Below are positions 1-5,446 of a DNA stretch of 5,446 bases, one piece after another. The notes beneath the pieces were generated by a model that ran no database searches, had not been told where the DNA came from, and saw only the letters and a list, made by a program, of their open reading frames with translations. A program made the position numbers and the translations under genes. This DNA comes from Bacillota bacterium (GTDB lineage Bacteria > Bacillota > Clostridia > Acetivibrionales > DTU013), in NCBI GenBank assembly GCA_023435805.1, contig JAEZMC010000004.1:1-5446 (forward strand), read 5' to 3'. How positions within the stretch are numbered: position 1 is the stretch's first letter; each line of letters starts with the position of its first letter.

Positions 1-1947
1 TTTCAAAGCCTCCTGCCGGCCTTGCTCAAATCTCCGGCTACCGGCACCAGGCTCAAAGTTCTTGATATTACTGAGGATAACGGGGATAAGTGTCGTCGGT
101 TTTTCACTCCAACGAGGTCTTGTAATATCGATTTCTCCGGCACATCGCATTCCGTATTTGTTAAGATAAGCATGGATAGCCTCCCGGGCTTCCTGCCCGC
201 CATCAAGCTGAACCAATTTATCCATAAAGCTATCATCTTTTACCTGCTGTAAATATTCAATTACTTCCGGATATGGTCGGATCACATCAGCAACGTCCAG
301 CAGAGCCAGACCCATTTCCGAAGTAATATTGTTGGGCACGGATTGGGAAAGCGTATCTGCTGCGTTTTTTTCACCCAGCCACTCGATCATTTTCTCATTG
401 ATCCATGATGAAGCGTTCATAGCAGCCATAATCACGCTAAAACTTTGCGGACCAAATATAAACTTCTTTAGTTGCTGTATATTTTCCAGAATAAAGTCAA
501 ACAAATCCAATCCTGATGACCTTTGAATGTTTTGTTTTAACTCCTCTATCATTGTTTGACTGCTCTTGACCAAATCAGAAACGATTGTCGGATTGTTTTC
601 GATTTGTGTATCAAAACCCGAAGACATCATACCTTTATTGTTTTTACCGGGAACTTCTTTTGTATCATTTGGTACCGTTTTTATGAAATCTCCTCGTTCT
701 ATTATCGTCATGAGCGCATCTTTTATGAGCGGATCATGTCCTCCCATGTTATTTAATAATGCTTTTCTGCTGTCAAGTGAAGCCAGCATGGGTGTGACAT
801 CAACAAATAACCTTCCACCAGCTTTATACATGGGGCCAGCAGAGGTTAACTGAAACAAAGATAATCCCAACGGTTTCATGGGATCGGTCATCATTTGCTG
901 GTGTCCGACAGATACGTAAACGTGGTTTTCTTCATCATTTGCTTCAGGGATCGGGTATAATGTAGTGATTGGCCGGCTCTGAACAATATAAAATGTATCA
1001 TCAGCCAAACACCATTCTATATCCTGGGGGCAGCCGAAATGTTCTTCGATCTTTCTTCCGATGTGCTCAAGCTCTAAAATCTGCTCATCCGTCAACACTT
1101 GCCTGTTCTGCCGCTCAGGCTCAATTTCCTGTTCTATCGTACCGCCAGCTTCTACGGCATAGATCGCCAGCTTCTTGGTGGATATCTTCTTGTCGATAAC
1201 CTTGCTGTCACGCACTTTATAGATATCAGCATTAACCAGTCCGGAGACCAAGGCCTCACCAAGTCCGAAGCTGGCATCGATAGATACCACTTTCCTATTG
1301 GATGTGACAGGATCGGCTGTAAACAAAATTCCTGCCGCTTGTGGAAATACCATCTTCTGAACAACCACAGACAGGCTGGTCGCAACAACCTCCGGTTGCT
1401 GTTCGCCTATGCGGCCAAAGTGGATTTTACGGTGGTCTAAGCCGTTTTGGAGGCGGTAAATTACTGCCCTTTCCGTAAACAACGATGCCCAGCACCTGCT
1501 GATATGCTTTAAGATTGACTCCTTTCCAATAATGTTCAAATACGTATCCTGCTGACCTGCGAAAGAGGCCGTTGGTAAATCCTCTGCTGTTGCACTGGAT
1601 CGCACCGCATAAGCATTTTTTTCACCAAGCTTGGATAGAAATCGGGTGATCTCTTCATTCATGCCTTCAGGAAGAGCTATCCCTTCGATGGCCCTGCGAA
1701 GCTCACCACTAAGCTCAGCGATTTTATCCCGGTCTTCCGCCTTTAGCTGCGATAGCTGATCAAGTAATTCGTTAATCGACGGCGTTTCCCCAATGGCTCT
1801 TTTAAAAGCTTCCGTAGAAATACAAAAGCCCTCCGGTACATGTATTCCTTCAATTTTGAAAAGTTCCCCCAGGTTCGCACCTTTTCCACCTGCAACCATA
1901 ATTTTCGTTTTATCAATATCCTCAAAACCAAGAACAAAGCGACTCAT
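1..1947 (-). CDS. rph: Rifampin phosphotransferase (RPH), 3' end beyond window
   Basis: The frame is open with no stop from ATG 1945-1947 to the window edge, giving 649 codons; the family is about 860-890 residues. Residues 1-330 form a PEP-synthase-like ATP-grasp domain: GGKGANL at 20-26 (K22), VRSSATAEDLP from 115 (R116), FTADPVT near 229-236, and QSRPITT at 323-329 closing the domain. Residues from about 335 match the central rifamycin-binding domain, with MRCAGEIDITRPRW at 600-613. The swivelling domain with the catalytic histidine lies outside. In characterised RPH enzymes (Listeria), ATP's beta-phosphate is moved through that histidine to the C21 hydroxyl of rifamycins, inactivating them in the cytoplasm. 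The start is chosen because AAAGGAGGG (1954-1962) lies 6 nt upstream. An in-frame ATG at 1969-1971 would add eight residues but would put that ribosome site inside the gene. A PEP-synthase-like enzyme of other specificity is the alternative; overall similarity to RPH makes it less likely. Confidence 0.9.
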   Translation of the reverse strand, partial: MSRFVLGFEDIDKTKIMVAGGKGANLGELFKIEGIHVPEGFCISTEAFKRAIGETPSINELLDQLSQLKAEDRDKIAELSGELRRAIEGIALPEGMNEEITRFLSKLGEKNAYAVRSSATAEDLPTASFAGQQDTYLNIIGKESILKHISRCWASLFTERAVIYRLQNGLDHRKIHFGRIGEQQPEVVATSLSVVVQKMVFPQAAGILFTADPVTSNRKVVSIDASFGLGEALVSGLVNADIYKVRDSKVIDKKISTKKLAIYAVEAGGTIEQEIEPERQNRQVLTDEQILELEHIGRKIEEHFGCPQDIEWCLADDTFYIVQSRPITTLYPIPEANDEENHVYVSVGHQQMMTDPMKPLGLSLFQLTSAGPMYKAGGRLFVDVTPMLASLDSRKALLNNMGGHDPLIKDALMTIIERGDFIKTVPNDTKEVPGKNNKGMMSSGFDTQIENNPTIVSDLVKSSQTMIEELKQNIQRSSGLDLFDFILENIQQLKKFIFGPQSFSVIMAAMNASSWINEKMIEWLGEKNAADTLSQSVPNNITSEMGLALLDVADVIRPYPEVIEYLQQVKDDSFMDKLVQLDGGQEAREAIHAYLNKYGMRCAGEIDITRPRWSEKPTTLIPVILSNIKNFEPGAGSRRFEQGRQEALK

Positions 1948-1953
1948 ACATTT

Positions 1954-1962
1954 CCCTCCTTT
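1954..1962 (-). promoter_or_regulatory. Ribosome binding site of rph
   Basis: On the minus strand this reads AAAGGAGGG, a near-perfect Shine-Dalgarno sequence 6 nt before the ATG at 1947. It decides between that start and the in-frame ATG at 1971, which has only a weak GGGG upstream. Confidence 0.85.
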
Positions 1963-1979
1963 GCATTCCATAAAAATGC
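1963..1979 (-). repeat. Small inverted repeat before the rph ribosome site
   Basis: GCATT and AATGC form perfect 5-bp arms around a 7-nt loop, ending directly against the Shine-Dalgarno sequence. In RNA this would be a second small hairpin after the 1982-2002 palindrome. It is short enough to be chance, and it also contains the in-frame ATG at 1971. Confidence 0.3.
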
Positions 1980-1981
1980 CC

Positions 1982-2002
1982 CATTAACAAATCTCGTTAA
2001 TG
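1982..2002. promoter_or_regulatory. Candidate operator palindrome at the rph start site
   Basis: A perfect inverted repeat, CATTAAC-N7-GTTAATG, lies between the rph promoter and its ribosome binding site. Measured from the -10 box at 2011-2016, transcription should begin near 2004, so the palindrome covers about +3 to +23. That is a classic position for a repressor that blocks RNA polymerase, and 21 bp with two 7-bp half-sites fits a dimeric helix-turn-helix protein. The same bases could form a 7-bp RNA hairpin in the leader. The cognate regulator is not evident here; the PadR protein at 4267-4812 is one candidate, but nothing in the sequence links them. Confidence 0.5.
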
Positions 2003-2010
2003 TACTATGC

Positions 2011-2019
2011 ATTATAGCA
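2011..2019 (-). promoter_or_regulatory. Extended -10 promoter of rph
   Basis: On the minus strand this reads TGC-TATAAT: a consensus sigma-A -10 hexamer (2011-2016) preceded by the extended-10 TG. The hexamer 17 bp further upstream is only TATATA, so the -35 is weak, as is common for extended -10 promoters. The predicted start near 2004 gives a leader of about 57 nt. It implies that rph has its own transcription unit. Confidence 0.6.
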
Positions 2020-2083
2020 GTAGCAAATGGGAGTATATAGTCTATATTTACATTTTTTTATATGATATAATTAAAGTAGAGAG

Positions 2084-2122
2084 AAAAAAGCCTTACGGCC
2101 CCACAATCCCCGCGCAGCTTTT
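2084..2122 (-). terminator. Probable rho-independent terminator after the nucleotidyltransferase gene
   Basis: On the minus strand, GCC-GTAA-GGC (2090-2099) forms a short hairpin with a GNRA-type loop, extendable by G-U pairs and followed directly by six T and a CT-rich tail. An alternative outer stem pairs AAAAGC (2117-2122) with GCTTTT (2086-2091). The perfect stem is only 3 bp, so strength is uncertain. The position, after the gene ending at 2213 and before the rph promoter, fits a terminator. It could also be the terminator arm of an attenuator, since the GC-rich stretch 2100-2175 can fold in competing ways. Confidence 0.45.
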
Positions 2123-2212
2123 GTGTGCTCGGACAAAAACGATGCCGTTTGAGGATAGCGGGCCTTGGGGCTCCAAGAAATACTGCCAAGCTCACTCCAT
2201 CTATTCAGCTCA

Positions 2213-2863
2213 TTATTTAATCCATCCTTTTGCCCAACTAAACAAGCATTCCGACATCACATCAAGCTCCACTGCGCCACCGTTTTTTAGGGTTAAAAAT
2301 GTAGAAACAATCTCTTTTTCCTTGTCGTTTACCACTTCAAGCAAGTCCCTTTGATGGTTGATGTATTTGCCAGTCTGCTTAAATGCAACTGCCTGCACAA
2401 CAAAGGATGCCGACTTATAAAGTCCTCTCAGAATATCATCATTTTTTTCGTACAGCATATTATGGATGCACCCGTGATAGATATTACAAACGCCAATTTT
2501 AATTGCTCTATCAACGGCAATATCATCAATACGTGGTAGCAATTCATCAAGACTGCCTTTTATTGGCTTTGTATCGTGATAGAATTGGAAAAGGTCAGAC
2601 GGCTCCCAATTCAAAAGTTCGGCCTTGCCGGAGAGGAAGCCACAGATTAAATCCCGATGCATAAGTTTGTCCAGCATGCTGTTATATACTCGAATGTCCG
2701 CCGTAGACAATTCATCAAGTATGACGACAACATCAATATCGCTTGCGTCTGTTGCTTCGCCACGCCCATAGCTTCCCTGCAAACCAACAAACCAAACTCT
2801 ATTGCCAAAATTCGTCTGTAAGGCCAGTAAAAAATCATCCATCCAGACTGTAATTTCAATCAT
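2213..2863 (-). CDS. Nucleotidyltransferase-fold protein, substrate unknown (216 aa)
   Basis: The N-terminal half carries the DNA-polymerase-beta-type nucleotidyltransferase signature: G30-S31-Y-G-R-G, then D42-I-D44 at the end of a hydrophobic strand. These residues bind the nucleotide phosphates and the two metals in this superfamily (NTP_transf_2), which includes aminoglycoside and lincosamide adenylyltransferases. The C-terminal half, from about residue 115, is mostly helical and lacks a motif I can name; a helical bundle follows the catalytic domain in kanamycin nucleotidyltransferase too. A third catalytic acid is not obvious. The ATG at 2861-2863 is chosen because GAGGTGA lies 5 nt upstream; a TTG at 2890 would add nine residues but has no suitably spaced ribosome site. 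The gene lies 69 nt after the glycosyltransferase stop with no clear promoter between, so co-transcription is likely. It is neither closely lnu- nor aad-like by eye. A MNT-type or other non-resistance role remains possible. Confidence 0.75.
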   Translation of the reverse strand: MIEITVWMDDFLLALQTNFGNRVWFVGLQGSYGRGEATDASDIDVVVILDELSTADIRVYNSMLDKLMHRDLICGFLSGKAELLNWEPSDLFQFYHDTKPIKGSLDELLPRIDDIAVDRAIKIGVCNIYHGCIHNMLYEKNDDILRGLYKSASFVVQAVAFKQTGKYINHQRDLLEVVNDKEKEIVSTFLTLKNGGAVELDVMSECLFSWAKGWIK

Positions 2864-2932
2864 CTCAATCACCTCTATAAATTTATCCAAGTCACGGAAG
2901 CAGTCGCGCCCCTTATGTCCGCCGATTAAATT

Positions 2933-4117
2933 TTAATATGACTTATTTGCACAGACAGCCAGAATCTTTTCAGCCGCGCCCTTGGCTCCAGAGCAATTTC
3001 TGAAGCCTTCAGAAATCACCTTCGCATTTTTACAGTAGCTCTGATTGGTCAGCACCTGCTCCACGGCAGCACGAATGGCAGATGGAGAAGTTTTCTCCAA
3101 TCGGACACCTGCGTTAAGCTGCTCTACTCTTGCAGCAACACCACCTTGCTCCGAGGTCTGGGGCAGCATTACCAGCGGAACGCCGAAATACAAGCTTTCG
3201 CTGACGCTATTCATGCCACAGTGTGAGAGAAAAACATCTGCCTGCTCCAGAACAGCAATCTGATCCACACGTGAAAACACAGAAATATTCTCCGTCAGTT
3301 CTCCGAACAACGACCTATCCACCATATCGCCAACGGACAGAATAACCTGATAATCCGTATTTTTCAATGCCTCAATACAGTTCTGGTATAGAGACAGCAT
3401 ATCATTGTTCACTGTTCCCATGGAAATATAGACCAGCTTTTCTCTCTGCTTTTTCATCGGCTCTGTAACGGGTCGAATAGACGGCCCGACAAAGGCATAT
3501 TTATCTGAGAATGTCTCCGAACAGGGCTGGAATTCCGGAGACGTATACACGATCGTATTCGTATTGTTGTCATTCTGAATAATGTCCAGAATATTTTTCA
3601 CCGGGTAGCCTTTATCCTGCAAACGCTTTACCTGTTTGTTGACCTTCGGCATGGAGAAAATCATGGAGAGAAGTTCTTTTGCACTCTGCTTCATAATTTT
3701 GGCGGAATACCGGTTGAACGCAAAGGTAGTCGTAGAAGAAACAAAGGGAATGCCTAACTTCAAAGCAACTGCCTTGCCCCAAACTGCCATGGAATCTGCC
3801 ACGATACAATCCGGCTTCAATTGCTCCATATCTCTGCAAACCATTGCATCCAGTGCTAAAGTAGTATCTACCAGCACCTTCGTTGAAAAGGCAAGGTCTT
3901 TTCCAATTCTCGCACCATCCTTTGGTGTCAGCTTTTGTTCAGTATCATATTCATCACAGGAAACGAATTTAGCACCGGCACTCTCAATCTTCTCTCGCAG
4001 AGAGTTGTAGGAGTAGTACCAGATATCGTGCCCCTGTGCTGCAAGCTCACGAACTACGCCCAGCGTTGGGTTAGTATGACCGTGCGCCGGAATACAGAAA
4101 AATACAATCCTGCTCAT
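2933..4117 (-). CDS. Family-1 (MGT/YjiC-like) glycosyltransferase, complete
   Basis: At 394 residues this is typical for bacterial UDP-sugar glycosyltransferases of family GT1 (GT-B fold), which move a sugar, usually glucose, onto a hydroxyl of a small hydrophobic acceptor such as a macrolide, flavonoid or rifamycin. The N-terminal acceptor domain opens with PAHGHTNPTLG; His12 aligns with the catalytic base and Asp108 (VADSM) is the likely dyad partner. The C-terminal donor domain, from about residue 210 (FVGPSI), has YISMGT at 230-235, SHCGMNSVSESLYFGVP at 298-314 (H299, G301, N303, S304, E307), and LPQTSEQ at 318-324, whose E323-Q324 normally contacts the sugar. No signal peptide or membrane segment is seen, so it is cytoplasmic. 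GGAGG (4125-4129) sits 7 nt before the ATG. The closest relative in the window is the partial gene at 4815-5446. The acceptor cannot be deduced. Confidence 0.9.
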   Translation of the reverse strand: MSRIVFFCIPAHGHTNPTLGVVRELAAQGHDIWYYSYNSLREKIESAGAKFVSCDEYDTEQKLTPKDGARIGKDLAFSTKVLVDTTLALDAMVCRDMEQLKPDCIVADSMAVWGKAVALKLGIPFVSSTTTFAFNRYSAKIMKQSAKELLSMIFSMPKVNKQVKRLQDKGYPVKNILDIIQNDNNTNTIVYTSPEFQPCSETFSDKYAFVGPSIRPVTEPMKKQREKLVYISMGTVNNDMLSLYQNCIEALKNTDYQVILSVGDMVDRSLFGELTENISVFSRVDQIAVLEQADVFLSHCGMNSVSESLYFGVPLVMLPQTSEQGGVAARVEQLNAGVRLEKTSPSAIRAAVEQVLTNQSYCKNAKVISEGFRNCSGAKGAAEKILAVCANKSY

Positions 4118-4124
4118 AACTATT

Positions 4125-4129
4125 CCTCC
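4125..4129 (-). promoter_or_regulatory. Ribosome binding site of the complete glycosyltransferase
   Basis: GGAGG on the minus strand, 7 nt upstream of the ATG at 4117. It lies 2 nt past the stop codon (4132-4134) of a possible 13-codon frame, so some translational coupling is conceivable. Confidence 0.75.
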
Positions 4130-4131
4130 AT

Positions 4132-4248
4132 TTACAGTTTGTTCATAATTTTCAAAAAGTATTTATCACGCATTTCCTTCGGCGGAATAGCGAGTCCTTA
4201 TTCTGCATCTGCTGCCTGGTATCCGAACATGTCGTCCTGATACCTTTA
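4132..4248 (-). pseudogene. Possible remnant of a lost reading frame, or tiny ORFs
   Basis: In the frame of the upstream PadR gene, this gap reads as two protein-like stretches separated by single stops: MFGYQAADAE (4198-4230) and, after one TAA, GLAIPPKEMRDKYFLKIMNKL ending at TAA 4132-4134 (the second stretch contains an in-frame ATG at 4171-4173). The composition is more protein-like than a random AT-rich spacer, but no family is recognised. Possibilities are the decayed end of a deleted gene, short leader peptides for the downstream glycosyltransferase, or chance. I favour a remnant only weakly. Confidence 0.25.
4218..4244. repeat. Imperfect 27-bp inverted repeat between padR-like gene and glycosyltransferase
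   Basis: Arms of 11 bp (minus strand GGTATCAGGAC and GTTCGGATACC) flank a 5-nt centre, with perfect outer 6-bp arms GGTATC/GATACC and two internal mismatches, one of which would be a G-U pair in RNA. No T-run follows, so it is not a standard terminator. It starts 22 nt past the regulator's stop codon and 100 nt before the glycosyltransferase start, where an operator for that PadR protein or an RNA processing hairpin would be plausible. Confidence 0.4.
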
Positions 4249-4266
4249 ATTTTTGTATTTATAGTC

Positions 4267-4812
4267 TTAAGAATGCTGCAATTCTTCTATTGTTTCATTA
4301 CACCAATGGATAACCGCCTCACTGGATATTATTCCGTTTCTTAGCACCGCCTTGATGAAGCGGGCTCGCTCCTTTGATATTTCCTGGATGCCTCGTTCCA
4401 AATCCTTTTGCATTTCAAGATACTTCTCTATATTCTTTTCATGAAGTTCTTTATAATTCTCCAGCATCCGGAATACATTGTCTCTCGGCTGGCTGCTTGA
4501 AAACAATAATTTCAGCATAAATTCGGAACGTACTGGCTGCTGCATGGTCTCTTCTAAAAGCCATGTCTCAAGCTCCTGCTTTCCCTTTTCGGTTATTCCA
4601 TACCGAACTTTCTTTTCATTTTGTTCTCTGAAAACAATTTCAATCATCCCATCCTCGAGCATCATTTTCAATGTTGGATAGATATGTCCGAAATTTTCGT
4701 TCCAAAATCCAGAGAGTAACTTGTCACTGTATTTTTTTATCTCATATCCGGTACTTGGCGATAGATTTAAAATACCTAAAATGGCATACATGGATTTATT
4801 CTTTAACGCCAT
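4267..4812 (-). CDS. PadR-family transcriptional regulator
   Basis: This is 181 residues, the length of the long (AphA/PadR-s1-like) PadR proteins. Residues 5-85 form the winged helix: YAILGIL then STGYEIKKYSD, the recognition region FGHIYPTLKMMLEDGMIE, and a wing RYGITEKGKQELETWL. Residues 90-178 match the Vir_act_alpha_C-type helical dimerisation region, rich in Glu and Lys with coiled-coil character. Such proteins usually repress neighbouring efflux or detoxification genes and let go on binding a small hydrophobic molecule. The ATG is 2 nt past the stop of the upstream glycosyltransferase gene, and its ribosome site AGGAG (4819-4823) lies inside that gene's end, so translation is probably coupled. 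Placement between two glycosyltransferase genes suggests it senses their acceptor and controls one or both, including itself; this is inference. Confidence 0.9.
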   Translation of the reverse strand: MALKNKSMYAILGILNLSPSTGYEIKKYSDKLLSGFWNENFGHIYPTLKMMLEDGMIEIVFREQNEKKVRYGITEKGKQELETWLLEETMQQPVRSEFMLKLLFSSSQPRDNVFRMLENYKELHEKNIEKYLEMQKDLERGIQEISKERARFIKAVLRNGIISSEAVIHWCNETIEELQHS

Positions 4813-4814
4813 TC

Positions 4815-5446
4815 CTATCTCCTCTCTTTCAAGGCATCCACATATTTTTCAAGTTTCCGTACTGTCTGCTCAAGCTTTGCAAAATTCCTCATTTCCCGAG
4901 AAATTTGCATGCAATTTTCCTTGATTTCCCTTTCCATGATGAGCGTTTCCGTTTTAGTTCTCAGTATTTCCGGAGACAATTCCTTTATGCTTTCAGCTAT
5001 TCCCAGCTGCATGGAAACAAGACGCCTGGCCACCATATGCTGGTCATTGACCTGAGGTAATGCAAGCATCGGAACTCCAAAGTATAAAGCCTCGTTCACG
5101 CTGTTAAAACCTGCATGAGTGATAAATACATCAGCCTTCTTTAAAATTTCCAGCTGCGGAAGAAAGCTCTTTACCAAGAAATTTAGCGGAATTTCACCTA
5201 ATTGTGAGACTTCACACTTTTTTCCAATAGACATGCAAACATAATAATCCGTGTTACGAAATGCCGAAATACATGTTTTATAAAAATCTACAAAATCCGT
5301 ATTCAGACTTCCAAGCGAGATATATATAAGCTTTCTGTCTCCTATCCCGGAAAAATCCAAATCGGATGCTTCCTGCAGCCGGTCAATGGACGGGCCGGTA
5401 AATAAATAGTCAGGCTCGTGTACCCCATCATCTCCGTTGAAATTAC
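4815..5446 (-). CDS. Family-1 (MGT/YjiC-like) glycosyltransferase, 5' end beyond window
   Basis: The frame is open from the window edge to TAG 4815-4817, giving 209 residues that correspond to the C-terminal UDP-sugar-binding domain of a GT1 enzyme; the N-terminal acceptor domain and start are outside. A TTG at 5358-5360 is internal, since recognisable family sequence (YLFTGPSIDR) continues upstream of it. Visible motifs, numbered from the edge: YISLGSLN at 41-48, THAGFNSVNEALYFGVP at 109-125 (H110, G112, N114, S115, E118) and LPQVNDQ at 129-135, with D134-Q135 in place of the E-Q of the downstream paralogue. All expected donor-site residues are present, so it looks functional. It aligns without large gaps to residues 207-394 of the gene at 2933-4117, except for a charged helical tail (KLEKYVDALKERR) of its own. 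It is the upstream member of a tight pair with the PadR gene. Confidence 0.88.
   Translation of the reverse strand, partial: NFNGDDGVHEPDYLFTGPSIDRLQEASDLDFSGIGDRKLIYISLGSLNTDFVDFYKTCISAFRNTDYYVCMSIGKKCEVSQLGEIPLNFLVKSFLPQLEILKKADVFITHAGFNSVNEALYFGVPMLALPQVNDQHMVARRLVSMQLGIAESIKELSPEILRTKTETLIMEREIKENCMQISREMRNFAKLEQTVRKLEKYVDALKERR
4819..4823 (-). promoter_or_regulatory. Ribosome binding site of the PadR gene, inside the upstream gene
   Basis: AGGAG on the minus strand, 6 nt before the ATG at 4812 and overlapping the last codons of the upstream glycosyltransferase gene. This arrangement is typical of translational coupling. Confidence 0.75.

Noticed and set aside
1969..1971. In-frame ATG eight codons upstream of the chosen rph start.
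   Set aside because: The strong AAAGGAGGG would then lie inside the coding sequence, and only a weak G-run precedes this ATG. RPH proteins usually begin close to the chosen methionine.
2047..2071. TTTACA followed by TATAAT on the plus strand, a possible divergent promoter.
   Set aside because: The spacing is only 13 bp, and no plus-strand gene follows; the sequence simply lies in an AT-rich spacer.
2071..2256. A minus-strand frame open through the intergenic region, reading protein-like towards its end (GLWGRKAFFSLL).
   Set aside because: It has no ATG, GTG or TTG start with a ribosome site at its upstream end, overlaps the nucleotidyltransferase gene's last codons, and its end coincides with the terminator hairpin. 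I could not identify a family, so it is left as noncoding, though a truncated remnant is possible.
4256..4261. A TATAAA-like -10 box just after the PadR gene as a promoter for the second glycosyltransferase.
   Set aside because: No acceptable -35 hexamer lies 16-18 bp upstream and there is no extended -10 TG, so it cannot be told apart from ordinary AT-rich sequence.
22..4924. Plus-strand open frames and short minus-strand frames overlapping the called genes.
   Set aside because: They overlap well-supported minus-strand genes with recognisable families, lack ribosome sites and show no domain signature, so they are shadows.
5358..5360. TTG as the start of the upstream glycosyltransferase.
   Set aside because: The frame stays open to the window edge and upstream residues (GPSIDR) align with the family, so this TTG is internal and the gene is truncated only by the window.

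Overview
All coding in this window lies on the minus strand, so transcription runs from high to low coordinates. Moderate-to-low GC, strong AGGAGG-type ribosome binding sites, a PadR regulator, a YjiC/MGT-like family-1 glycosyltransferase and a rifampin phosphotransferase together suggest a Firmicute, perhaps a clostridial or Bacillales member. The sequence alone does not fix the genus. No rRNA, tRNA, CRISPR array, insertion sequence or integrase is visible.

Layout in transcription order. (1) 5446-4815: the C-terminal half of a family-1 glycosyltransferase, cut by the window edge. (2) 4812-4267: a complete PadR-family regulator starting 2 nt after that stop codon, so the two are very probably co-transcribed. 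(3) 4266-4118: a 149-bp gap with an imperfect 27-bp inverted repeat and what may be scraps of a lost reading frame. (4) 4117-2933: a second, complete family-1 glycosyltransferase, a paralogue of the first. (5) 2863-2213: a small nucleotidyltransferase-fold protein of unknown substrate, 69 nt downstream. (6) 2212-1948: a 265-bp intergenic region holding a probable terminator, an extended -10 promoter, and a perfect 7-7-7 palindrome just past the expected transcription start. (7) 1947-1: the first 649 codons of a rifampin phosphotransferase (rph). The frame is open to the window edge, and the C-terminal phosphohistidine domain lies outside.

Four of the five genes encode transferases of kinds that can modify hydroxyl groups on antibiotics (glycosyl, glycosyl, nucleotidyl, phosphoryl), and the fifth is a small-molecule-type transcriptional regulator. 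The most economical reading is a chromosomal antibiotic or xenobiotic inactivation neighbourhood, with the glycosyltransferase/PadR part and rph probably under separate control. Only the rph assignment points to a specific drug class (rifamycins). The substrates of the glycosyltransferases and the nucleotidyltransferase cannot be read from the sequence.
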